Shown: positions 50,857 through 60,645 of the stretch, piece after piece | Numbering within the stretch: the first letter of the stretch is position 1 | Layout: each line of letters begins with the position of its first letter | NCBI GenBank assembly: GCA_030533445.1 | Contig: CM060081.1 | Location: forward strand, 16,271,655-16,335,654 | Reading direction: 5' to 3' | From: Cyprinodon diabolis | Lineage: Eukaryota; Chordata; Actinopteri; Cyprinodontiformes; Cyprinodontidae | Length of the DNA stretch: 64,000 nucleotides | The notes under the pieces: generated by a model | The model's input: the letters and a program-made list of their open reading frames with translations, nothing else | What the model was told of the DNA's origin: nothing | Databases searched by the model: none | Position numbers and translations under genes: made by a program

Positions 50857-51238
50857 CAGTACAGACATATTAATCTAAAAAAGTTTTTCCCTCCCTCAGC
50901 TCTGATTGGAGTGCATACCATAAAACACACAAACCATTTTAACTGTCCCATTCAGCCATAGAATACAAAGATTGCTTTATTATTAAAGGTATATTTTTAG
51001 CTAACATAAGGAATTTTTTAAGCTTTTGTTTTCAATAAGCGAAATAAAAAGCAAAAAAAAAAAAAAACAGCAGCTCAGGTAGAAAGTTATGGAAAATTTA
51101 AACCAAGTTATTTGTTAAACTCCAGCTGTGAGTATCCACAGAGCACTGCTAAATCATTTTGAATTGTAAATATTATTAAACAATTATTATAGCTTAAAAG
51201 ACATGCCTAACCTAAACAGTCAGGGTGGCCAGTTTCCC

Positions 51239-51542
51239 TTAGCAAAAAGTAGTTCATTCAAGTATACTAAAAGTGCACTAATTTCATACTTAAAATCAGG
51301 CAGTGCACTTAGATTTTCATATACTTAACAATAGTATAGTCAAGTGTACTTGACTATACTACTGTTTACTAAAGTATACTTTAAGTATACTTTAGTAAAC
51401 TTAAAGATGTCCCAATTTAGCTCAAAGAAGTATTACTTTAGTAATACTTTAAGTACACTAAAAGTACATTGTTCGGTATACTTTCAAAACTTATACTTAA
51501 GTATTTTTAATAGAATTTAGTTCAAGTATACTACTTTTTGCT
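51239..51542. mobile_element. palindrome-rich MITE, about 304 bp
   Basis: Inverted ends TTAGCAAAAAGTAGT and ACTACTTTTTGCTAA bound a run of AAGTATACTT-type motifs. Inside lie three perfect palindromes: 18-bp arms with a 1-nt centre at 51364-51400, 13-bp arms with a 2-nt centre near 51334-51361, and 10-bp arms around AAGTATTACT..AGTAATACTT near 51428-51449. No transposase. The class is uncertain. Confidence 0.75.
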
Positions 51543-51879
51543 AAAAGTTTACTTGTAATCTATGCAGGTATATAGCTCCTTTATAAAAGGAATCTTTCAA
51601 AATATAAGATAATGCATCCAATTGAAGGAGATATAAGAAAAGTAAGCACATTTTGACCTCTAAGTGAAACACTACACTTATAGAAAGATGGAAGGAGCAA
51701 TCTATGTCCTTTCATTTCACAGCTGAGCACTTTTGTGTTGGTCAAAATAGAATAAAAAGTAAACCTGGGGAATATCTTTTATAGGATCAATAAATGAAAG
51801 TTTTTTTTTTATTAAGTAAGAAGCTAAAACTAATGTGTGGAAAATGTTATTTAAATTTAGGACTTTAAATAAAGATGTA

Positions 51880-52135
51880 ACAGAAAGAGTTGCAGCTGTA
51901 ATTGCAGAAAAAAGTGGTTCTACAGGCTGTGTACTTGGGTGGATGAGTTCAGTTGCACACCATACTGTTCAGGTTTCTGATTGCAAGAAAAAAAACTTCT
52001 TCCATTTTAGATAGCTGTTTTGGTCTATCTTAAATAAAAACCCACCAACATGCTACATATGTAGGTAAATAGTAATGTGATAAAATGTAAGAAGTCAAAG
52101 GGATGCAAATCCTTTTGAGGGTAGTGTAGCATTCC
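51880..52135 (+). mobile_element. Tc1/mariner 3'-end relic
   Basis: GAGTTGCAGCTGTAATTGCAG, AGTGGTTCTACA and GATGCAAATCCTTTTGAGGG follow the order seen at the 3' end of fish Tc1-like elements (last transposase codons, then the terminal repeat). No frame survives. Confidence 0.5.
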
Positions 52136-52584
52136 TTTTCATGGACAGCAAACAAAAAAGCAGCTCCCAATCATTAAGCCACGAGTCTGCCTTCCCAGCG
52201 GAAGAATAGGCCTCATTTCCACCAAATGGTTTATTATGGCGAATGTTAGCAGCTGATGTGACAGCTGTTGCCAGTGCTATGTGCAGTGAGTGATAATGGA
52301 GAAAGACTTAAACAAGAAGACTCAAAGTCAGGCAGAAGGGAACCAGGCTGTGTGATTTCTTTCTGAGCCGACTGATTGTGCTGTGCTTTACAGACCTGTG
52401 TGTAGAGTGTACTACAGGTGGCTTTGCAGATGTTAGGGGTTTAGGTCAAATTATGAGTGGACAGACTGAAATGCTTGAATGCAGCTCCTTTATGCACAAA
52501 TCCCGAAAGTGGCACATATTAACATGCTGCCCCATGGTGGAAAAAGGAAGAAAAACACCATGACTGGATTTGAAAAGAACAGAA

Positions 52585-53721
52585 ATATGTAAAATCATCT
52601 TTTATTCAAACTTTTCAATAGAGAACTTTAGATTTTCTAAATGCAGTAAGCATAAAACTTCAATTCTATACAAAACTGTGTAAAACTTTAGATAAAACAT
52701 TTACAAATACACAGGAATAAACTCCAGTTTCTTAAATCAAACACATTATAGACCTAAAGGGCTTTTCAGTAGCATAACAAAGACATCATTGCTGTCAGTC
52801 ACCATTAGAGAAGTAAAAATGTATTTTAGGAGGCTATAAAAATAGAGTCTTATAAAGATGCAATTTTGGTATAGCAATAGAGGTTAAAAGCCTAAAAAAA
52901 AAAGTTTTAAAAATCAGTACATTTAAATATTTTTTATAGGATAGATTAAAATAAAGTTCTACTTCTAAGCCATCAAAATCTATAGAGCCATCTCAAAGAT
53001 GTCCTACTGTGAGTAAAATGCATTTTCTATTAGCTTTTAGCAAAATGACACACTTGAGGTGTCACACAATAAATAAATAGCTAAAAAATTATTTAATTTG
53101 GATTTTAGTAAATAAATATGACAAATTTAAATATGCTGCAAGCTAATGGTAGATGACAGAGAGGGAGGTGTGGCCTCATGACTTACAGCAGGGTTAATTA
53201 TGAGAGGAAGGTATGGCTTATTCATAGATAGGAAGGCAACTCAGCAGGTTACACAGTTCAAAGTGAATCAACAAGAAAAACTAGAACAAGATCATCCAAG
53301 AAACACTCAAAGGTTGTCTAATAAAACAGTGATTTTCATAGCTTCCAACTCTAGCATTTGCATACAGATAAGAAAATAAACCAAACTATAATACAGTGCA
53401 CATGTGTACATTATCTTTTTTCACACAGAATAAAACCTTCATAAAACTTATTTGATTTTTGCACCTACTTGGAAAAAGGTTTAGTTATGGTAAATAAAGG
53501 GGTGTTAATCAACGACTAAAGGAAAAGAGGCATTACTTGAGGAGGGAGGTAGAGAGGCCTTCCAGTATGGCTATGACTGTATTTCATAAAAGCAGGTGGA
53601 TCTAAAGAACCTTTAAAAGCATTATCTCCTCTTCTTTACTAAAAGTAATCTTTTCAAGTGGGAGTTTGGTCTCTCCAAGCATTTCTCTTCCCCTCTTGTC
53701 CTCCGTTTTCCAACATCAAGC
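52585..53721 (-). other. taf4: taf4 3' UTR (inferred)
   Basis: AT-rich sequence downstream of the taf4 stop. The likely poly(A) signal is AATAAA on the - strand (TTTATT at 52601-52606), giving a 3' UTR of about 1.1 kb. Other TTTATT sites inside it could be used. Transposon relics lie just beyond. The end is inferred, not shown. Confidence 0.5.
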
Positions 53722-53886
53722 CTATTTGAGAAAGCCCTTGTAGAGGAAATGAGAGTGACTGGTACATCTCTCATTCTCCATGCAGAACAGCAGGTCCCTA
53801 AGATTGACACGTGTGATGCGCTGCCGTGTGGGTCTGGAGCCTGATGAACCGGCGGCACCAGTCAGAGAAGAGCCTGTTCCGGAGCC
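53722..53886 (-). CDS. taf4: taf4 last coding exon
   Basis: The - strand acceptor TATCTTTTAG (AG at 53888-53887) is followed, in phase 0, by a Gly/Ser-rich stretch, then RPTRQRITRVNLRDLLFCME and a FLYKGFLK end with stop TAG (53724-53722). This is the C terminus of the conserved TAF4 C-terminal domain (family pattern RITRVNLRDLIFCxENE then YKAFLK). It is the part after the histone fold that helps TAF4 hold TFIID together. Compared with the mammalian form, the tail carries ENERCTSHSHFLYKG, a cysteine and a histidine in place of acidic and leucine residues. Confidence 0.93.
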   Translation of the reverse strand, partial: GSGTGSSLTGAAGSSGSRPTRQRITRVNLRDLLFCMENERCTSHSHFLYKGFLK

Positions 53887-54199
53887 CTAAAAGATATGGA
53901 AAAGTTAAAGGAAAATGAGACCATTAGCATGAAGACTGCATCTTAAAATGTCATATATCATGTTACAGCCACAGACAGGGTAATGCGTGTCAAAGGAAAT
54001 GCAAGGAATTTTTTTTTTTTTTTAATCTTTTTTTTATATATTTTTTGTTTTAAACAGAAAACTGTGGCTTGGGTGTGTTTTCAGCCTCTCTTAGCATACC
54101 TATTACACTTTGCATAACTACATTTAACTGCATGTCTTTTAGGATGGTCACTACTACATTCTAACATTTGTTTTCAAGTCCAGTCAAAAATTTTCTATT

Positions 54200-54720
54200 A
54201 AACTTGGGTGTGAAGTTTGACTGGGCAATTCCACCACATGCTTGGATTCAAACCCCTTTAGTTTAGCTCTGCCTCTAGGACTTTCTATTGGAGAATAAAC
54301 CTCCACTCTGGTCTATTTTTCTTTGCAGCCTGCAACAGATTTTCCTCAAAGATTGCTCTGAGCAGCCTCTAGTGTCCCTGGTGAAGAAACCCTTCAGGAA
54401 TAATGCAGCTGCCAAAATGTTTCACAGTGGATATTCTGTTACATGTGATTGTCCATTTAGACCAAAAACTTCTATGTAAATCTCATATGACCAGAGCCCC
54501 TTCCATTATATGTATACTGTCTATACTGGCCTTATGCAAACTTCAACCCCTGACTTCTTTTTCCTTCAACAAGATATTTCTTCTTGTTCATCTACCAACA
54601 ACATTATATTTGTGAAGTGTATGATTAGTACTTGTTCTGTGAACAGATTTTCCCATATTACCTGGTGCTTTCTCCAGCTCATCCAAAGTAACCATTGACT
54701 GCTCCCCTACTTCCCTGATA
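54200..54720 (-). mobile_element. Tc1/mariner relic
   Basis: The + strand shows AATGCAGCTGCCAAAATGTTTCACAG and TATGACCAGAGCCCCTTCC, inverted forms of Tc1-like transposase segments (ACAGTGAAACAT.. and the ..GACCAGAG.. region). It is decayed and has no open transposase. Confidence 0.5.
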
Positions 54721-54757
54721 AACCAACTCCGATCCTTGCTGGCCGTTTAGTTAGAAG

Positions 54758-55440
54758 TAGAGATGCACCAATCCACTACCTGGATTGGATATTGGCTCCA
54801 TTTATATAACTAACCCCTGCCTGCTGTGCCTCTTGGTCTTTATGCTTTGTGTTTACTTAAGTTTTACCAAACCTCTAAGGCCTTTACAGAACGGTCACAA
54901 TAAACTAAACTAACAGCTGGACTGAATTTACCAATAACGAGACATTAAAAGGTAAATTAATTTAGGGTTATCTTAATGGAGCCAGTAAATATAACAGTAC
55001 AGCACACTTTTACTATGTTTATTGTAAAAACAGTTGGGATTCATCCATCACTGTCCTTCCACTTCCATTAGGACCTCTTAGTGTTGGACTGACATCAAAC
55101 CAGGGCTCTGTTCGGTGCATTTTTGGACAAATGGTGGCTATGCTGAAAAATGTCAAAATTATACTAAAGATTTAGGCAGATAAACTGACTCTTAATGAGA
55201 CTAAAAGCTGCAGTATTTTTAAACACATTTACCGCCCTATTTCCATGTAAACATGAGAAAATGTGAACCTCGCCCTCTGTAGACCCTGCCAGCAGACAGA
55301 GAGCCAGCTTTGAAAGTAGGGGTGAAGGGACCAGGTTCAGCCGAACCAGCTGATGGTCAGAAAGGTGCTTCTCTAACCAATGAAATGCACTACATTACTC
55401 ATAAAAAAAATCAGCTGATAGATCGGCAAACTCCAATAAT
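54758..55440. mobile_element. probable hAT-like fragment with one recognisable terminus
   Basis: TAGAGATGCACCAATCC at 54758 looks like a hAT terminus (family form TAGAGATGCACCGAT). I found no matching inverted end or target duplication downstream. AGCTGATAGATCGGCAAAC near 55412 may be related interior sequence. Probably truncated. Confidence 0.4.
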
Positions 55441-56824
55441 GAACGCTCAAGTTCTTTGTTGAAAAGTGTCAAAATGTGACAAACATCAAGAAGTATAAAT
55501 ACTGTTTCCAGGCATGTCAAAGTGTGTGCCCCAACAATAAAGGTCATAGTTGTTACAGAGAACGAATACTACTGGGCAACAGAGCAAGCTGAGCTGGTTG
55601 CACACACAACTCCATATGGCTGGATCTTTCATTGACTTAAAGCCTCCATGTTCTTCTGAACACGCTTCTCCTCCACATTCCACCCACAGGCCAAAGACAA
55701 GCAGATTACACTGATCAGTGATGAGCAGGGGAGCTCATAGAGACTGTGGTAAATAGACCCAAAAGGAGAGATTAGGTTGGCAAATGTTGCCCCATCCTGA
55801 TCCAGGAGAAGCACATCCTGGAAAGTCAGTCTGACTGTAGGATCTGATTAAGTTCCCATTAAACCACCTTAAAAATCACATTTTGTGAATAAATAAATAA
55901 AAACGAATATATTAAAGTAAATGAATCTAAAAAAAATACTTAAATAAGATTATCTATAATGGCTAATTAATGGTTTTCTCTTAAAGATGACCATTAGAAT
56001 AGCCAGAGGAGTAAAGGATGGCCATCTAAGATGAATGTCTAATTTCATTGGACTAAAGAGAATCCAACTTGTTTTAATGTGATCTATGTTTACATGAATC
56101 AGCTTGGTCTAATATGAGGTGTTATCCTGCAGGTTTCTCTGCACATATGACTGGCAGCAGTTGGTGAGGAACACCACTGACAGCTGACAAATTCAGCCTT
56201 CAATCACTAATACAATTTCTAAGGAGCAATCTGGACTCTTACTGCTAATCTTAATAACCCTTAATAAAACAAAGATCTTTTTAAACTCTTTTTTTATTAT
56301 TGGGGGGCCACATGCCGAAGGCATGACCCACCAACTACTATTGCTCATATTTATTGCGCGTATTATTATTGGGGGGCCACATGCCGAAGGCATGGCCCAC
56401 CTACTACTATCGCTCATATTTATTCCGTGTATTATTATTATAGCTTATAGCAGTTATAGCTTATAGTTCTCCTCGCCACAAAAACTTCGGCGCGTAATTA
56501 GAAGCTCAGGTGTGACGAACCGTTTTTTCATTCTCTTCCCATTCAGGTTGTAGATGACCTACAGCCATGAAAGTTACTCCAATTGAAGACAAGATATAGC
56601 TGTCGCTTAGATAAAAAGAATTTTTCAGATACCTTTTACGGTTTTTACTCAGCAGTCGTTTGTTCGGAGGGGTGCTTTAGCAGCTAAAAGGTGAGTGAGA
56701 GTGAGGTGCTGCATTTAAAACAAAGGGAGGAGCAGGTGGGACCAACCATTTTGTTTGTGCTTCGTTTTGGGTTGTGAAAGACCTACAGACATGAAAGTTC
56801 CCCCAGTCTGAGACAAAGGATAGC

Positions 56825-57611
56825 TACGGAGCCCCTCTGATGACATGGTCAAAAAAAATGTTTAATTTTGGCCACGAAGTAGTATTTTGTGCGCACGAAG
56901 TAGTATTTCGCGGCCACGCAATAAGTATAACGTGCGCACAAAGTAGTATTTCGCGGCCACGCAATAAGTATAACGTGCGCACGAAATACTACTTCGTGGC
57001 CACGCAATAAGTTTAACGTGCGCACGAAATACTTATTAATAATATAAATAAATCCGCCCCTGTTTTCAGGCTTATGTTAACTGTAATGACTTATCTTGGA
57101 CAGGCAGCTATGTAAACGGGCCTTTAGTCCTTCGTTTAGCTATGCTGCGGTTGTTTACACTACGCCTTTTCCACCTAAAATGGCGTCTTAGCAACAAACG
57201 TCACGTGACTGGCGGAGACCGACTGGGTAAGCAAATCGAGCGCGCCTTAGACCTTAGAGAAGGCGCGCTCGATTTGCATACCCAGTTGTCCAGGAATGAT
57301 ATTAATATTATCAATAAGTATTTCGTGCACACGTTAAACTTATTGCGTGGCCACGAAATAGTATTTCGTGCGCACGTTAAACTTATTGCGTGGCCACGAA
57401 ATAGTATTTCGTGCGCACGTTAAACTTATTGCGTGGCCACGAAGTAGTATTTCGTGCGCACGTTATACTTATTGCGTGGCCACGAAATAGTATTTCGTGC
57501 GCACGTTATACTTATTGCGTGGCCACGAAATACTACTTTGTGCGCACGAAATACTACTTCGTGGCCACAATTAAAAAATTTTTTTGACCATGTCATCAGA
57601 GGGGCTCCGTA
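56825..57611. mobile_element. 787-bp fold-back element with 43-bp palindromic subrepeats
   Basis: The ends TACGGAGCCCCTCTGATGAC and the inverse match for about 45 bp, and the arms keep pairing for roughly 200 bp. GATAGC occurs at both junctions (56819-56824, 57612-57617), giving a 6-7-bp target duplication. The empty site is visible in the sibling unit near 56590-56605. The right arm has units starting at 57349, 57392, 57435, 57478 and 57521 (period 43). Each contains GTGGCCAC and GTGCGCAC. The centre holds another inverted repeat (57222-57286). No coding frame. Confidence 0.85.
57222..57286. repeat. 27-bp inverted repeat inside the fold-back element
   Basis: 57222-57248 pairs with 57260-57286 at 26 of 27 positions across an 11-nt loop. 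The arms contain the palindromic core GCGCGC next to ATTTGC. Confidence 0.85.
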
Positions 57612-57837
57612 GATAGCTGTTGCTTAGACCGAAAGAATTTTTTAGATACCATTTACGGTTTTCCTTCAGCGCTCCTTTGTTCGGAGCAGACTTCCCATAC
57701 AAAAAAGCCTGAGAAGAAGAAACCAATAGTGAGTGCAGCTGTGGTCTGTGTCAGTGAGAGGCTCGTTAAGCGTTGTCAAGGTAACGAAGCTTCAAACAGA
57801 TTTTACCTCTGCTGTTTTAAACAGCACATATTAATCT

Positions 57838-58560
57838 AATGGAGGGTGAAAGCACTGATTTAACATTGGGAAATGGACACTATATGACTGCTGTCCATGA
57901 CACTTCCCATGACACTCAACCCTGATAGACTTTCAAAATAAGACTCCAGGGACCCTACAAAATAAAAAGCCTCTATATTTTTTACATATATTTATTGCCC
58001 TATATGGCTCAACATTATGACCCAAACTCAACACCATTTTAGAGAATAGACTCTAGGAGACTGTTTAAAGCACACCCTATGGCAAATTTCAAAATAAAAG
58101 CCTCCCATTTCCGCTTCATCTACTGCCCTAATAACATGGAAAAAGAGTGATTTAAGGATTGGAAAGTCATCAACTATCACTGCTGGGTCTGAACATTTTC
58201 TCTAAACATAACTCTGTTGGACTTTCAAAATAAGACTCCAGGGAACCTGAAAAATAAAAGCCTCTAGATTATACTCATGCATTAATTGATGCAAATGACT
58301 CAACATTATGACCCAAACTCTTCCAGGATCTTTTTATTAGACTCTAGCAACCTTTTCAAAACACACCCCAGAGCAAATTTCACAATAGAAGTCTCCCATT
58401 TACTCTGTAATACAGCAACTATTCACCTAATAACATGGAAAACCAGTGATTTAACATTTGGAAATGGATTCTATATCACTGCTGGGCATGACCCATCTTT
58501 TGATAAACATCAATGATAGACTTTCAAAATAAGACTTCAGGAACTCTAGAGAATAAAAGC
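57838..58560. repeat. tandem repeat, unit about 292-299 bp, 2.4 copies
   Basis: ACTTTCAAAATAAGACT recurs at 57929, 58221 and 58520. GTGATTTAA..TTGGAAA and ACATTATGACCCAAACTC recur in the same order. The units differ by scattered substitutions, so the duplication is not recent. Confidence 0.85.
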
Positions 58561-58612
58561 TTTTTCCTTATACACACTCATACATTCTGGCATATTGCTC
58601 ATAGCCATTTGT

Positions 58613-58766
58613 AATTTCATCACTGCAATGACTCTGAGCATGCGGGCAGAGCCCGCCAATGGTGATTTCATCACTGCAATGGCTCGTAGCTTGCGGGCGG
58701 AGCCCGCCATTGGTGATTTCATCACTGCGATGGCTCTTAGCAGGTGGGCGAAGCCTGCCAACTGAG
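58613..58766. repeat. 51-bp hairpin minisatellite, 3 copies
   Basis: ATTTCATCACTGC recurs every 51 bp (58615, 58666, 58717), each followed by a GCGGGC..GCCCGC-type palindrome (weakened to GTGGGCGAAGCCTGC in the last copy). Because 51 is a multiple of three, the - strand stays open with a 17-residue peptide repeat. That frame is an artefact. Confidence 0.85.
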
Positions 58767-59689
58767 CTTTACCCACTGCAGTTCAATATGGACAACCCAT
58801 ATTACCCTTGTGCATCATACGCTGTGCACGTCTATTTCCCAGATTTCAGCACAAGTGGCAAACAGCTCTCTGTGCCCATGGGCTCGCCCTCTCTCCTTCC
58901 CTCAGCAGCCCTCAAAGGCTTACGCAGTCGGTCTGGGGAGCCCCGACATCACTTGCCAGGGCCGTATTGGCCCGATTCCCCAACGGGCAGTAGGTGGCCC
59001 CCCTCAAAATTTCTTTAGAAATTTTCTAGTTAAGGTTTAGGGTTGTAACATATTCAGTGACTCCAACTCCCATTCAAACCATGAAAGTTAAGGTGTCATT
59101 AAAAGTGGACACAAAAAAAGTGTATGGTCGCAAACGGTTTAAAAAAAATCCTAGATGGTTTTCAGTTTTGTTTTACAAATTACTAACCTAAAAGTGGGCT
59201 TTGTATTTAGTGCTATCTATTCTGAGATCCCTGCATAAAACTGAGAATAGGCAACTGTCATCTGAAGCCACCTAATTAGTAGAGCCAATCTCGGTGTGTT
59301 TAACCAGCTGTTCTGCAAAGGCCATACTTGTTTGTCAGAGATCATTAGAGAACAAGCTGCGTCATTAAGACCAAGGAACATAGCAGACGGTTTAGTGAGA
59401 GAGACCTTGGAAAAATGTCTATTCTATCTTCTGAAAATAAAAGAGCATGTGGTAAAGCTGCAAATGCATCCAAACCTGGCTGCATTTCTAATTTGACAAG
59501 CTAAGAGAGAGGAGCATTAATCAGACTCTGGAGGCTTTTTGGAAAAGCCTGTTTAAACAAAGTTTTGTTTGTAGTTTTGTTTAAGCCATCAGGAAACTCT
59601 AGATATGTAGAAGATGAAAACAAATTTTAACTTTTGGCTTTGATATATAAAACCTATGTGGTAGAAAAACCCAACTGCACATACCCCAG

Positions 59690-59900
59690 AACAAACCATC
59701 CCTGCTGTTAAGCATGGCGGTGGCAGCATGATGCAGAAGGAATGCTTTTAGAGAAGGGGCAGAGGTTGCTTTGATGGGAGGATTGAAAGAGCCAGATGAC
59801 AGGGTTATTCTGGCAGCAAAGACCAGAGACTGGAGCAGATATTCCTGAAGGAAAACCCTGAACCTTCATCCAAACATACTGAAGTTACATCAATTTGCAA
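59690..59900 (+). mobile_element. Tc1/mariner transposase fragment
   Basis: 59694-59740 in frame reads close to KPSLLLSMAVAA, and one frame over IPAVKHGGGSMM. The latter is the VKHGGGSxM block of Tc1-type transposases. The following sequence to about 59900 keeps the order of the family but is full of stops and gaps. Inactive. Confidence 0.6.
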
Positions 59901-59950
59901 AAAAAAAAATGGTAAAAATAGCTCTAGATGTAAAAGACTAGAAGCATTGC

Positions 59951-59988
59951 ACCCCTTTCCTTGCTGCCATTACAGCAAGGAAAGGGGT
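59951..59988. repeat. 16-bp perfect inverted repeat with 6-nt loop
   Basis: ACCCCTTTCCTTGCTG (59951-59966) pairs exactly with 59973-59988 across CCATTA. It lies just after the Tc1 fragment. Confidence 0.8.
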
Positions 59989-60367
59989 TTCAGGGGGATG
60001 AAAACATACACACATACCACACATTGCTTTTCAAAACGGTTCACAAATGGAATCTAATCATTCATCATTCTTTAAATTAACAGCCTATATTCGTCATTTA
60101 ATCAGTAAAAAAAAAAATTACAGTTTTATAAGTACTATTGAAGCCGAGTAAGTAGCAGCTATCAGTCCACTCTTAATGTAATTGATAGAAAATTCACAGG
60201 CTAATCTTCCTCAGTTTTCCTCTGATGTTTGCTAATGAAAATGAAACAGATGGAAAAATATACCAAGGGACATGAAGATGACCAAGAAACACGATGTATC
60301 TGGCCATGGCTGCTACAGGTGCACGGGCACAAATTGTGCAAACATTAATTATTGTCTTCATTGTTAC

Positions 60368-60490
60368 CTCAGCTGAAGCAGATGAGGATGGAGAGTCCAG
60401 ATTCTTTCTCTTTTTCCTGGGCCCGATGGCTGCCAAGGCGGTGAGGTTGGCTTCCCTCTGTCTCATCTGAGCCAGCTCCTGCATCTGCAT
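60368..60490 (-). CDS. taf4: taf4 penultimate coding exon
   Basis: This exon of 41 codons is phase 0 at both ends. The - strand acceptor is GTTGTCCAG (AG at 60492-60491) and the donor GTAACA begins at 60367. It reads MQMQELAQMRQREANLTALA, AIGPRKKRK, then a Ser-rich stretch to SASAE. ANLTALAAIGPRKKRK is a signature block of TAF4/TAF4B; PRKKRK looks like a basic nuclear-localisation patch. The MRQRE form and the Ser-rich tail favour TAF4 over TAF4B. Confidence 0.96.
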
Positions 60491-60588
60491 CTGGACAACA
60501 CACACACACACCCAAAACTGAATCAGTTGTATATAGAGTGTAAATGTGATGGAGAGACCTACACAATAGAATCAAGCTCTCTTCCTAC

Positions 60589-60645
60589 CTCTTTCGCTTT
60601 CAATTTCAGACGCAGCTGCTCTGGATCCTCTTGCCGAGCGCGAGA
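60589..60645 (-). CDS. taf4: taf4 antepenultimate coding exon in the window
   Basis: This 19-codon mini-exon is too short to stand out as a reading frame. The - strand acceptor is CTTTCAG (AG at 60647-60646) and the donor GTAGGA begins at 60588. It encodes SRARQEDPEQLRLKLKAKE, the charged helix after the histone-fold-associated region of TAF4 (family pattern SRxxQEDPEQLRLKxKAKE). It is joined to the next exon by a 98-nt intron in phase 0, which confirms the frame. Confidence 0.95.

Larger units (their letters stand above)
56290..58770. repeat. composite repeat with hairpin tandem arrays at both ends
   Basis: Left end: two copies of a 69-bp unit (starting 56302 and 56371) containing GGGGGGCCACATGCCGAAGG, which folds on ATGCCGAAGGCAT. 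Middle: a unit with CTACAGCCATGAAAGTT and TTTACGGTTTT..GTTCGGAG, present twice (about 56522-56675 and 56759-57681). The second copy is split by the 787-bp insertion. Then about 2.4 copies of a 292-299-bp unit (57838-58560). Right end: three copies of a 51-bp unit (58613-58766) with the hairpin GCGGGCAGAGCCCGC. No transposase is visible. Whether it is one element or neighbours is unknown. Confidence 0.65.
53887..60367 (-). other. taf4: taf4 intron (6.5 kb)
   Basis: No exon was found. It contains a Tc1 relic (about 54200-54720), a hAT-like left end (54758), the composite tandem/hairpin repeat (56290-58770) with its inserted fold-back element (56825-57611), and a Tc1 fragment with an adjacent perfect hairpin (59690-59990). 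Confidence 0.85.

Noticed and set aside
56870..57560. Regularly spaced 43-bp repeats resembling a CRISPR array
   Set aside because: The units are contiguous with no unique spacers, inverted between arms, and lie in a vertebrate intron. They are transposon subrepeats.
58546..58776. - strand frame with a 17-residue peptide repeat
   Set aside because: The 51-bp minisatellite has a period divisible by three, so one frame stays open by arithmetic.
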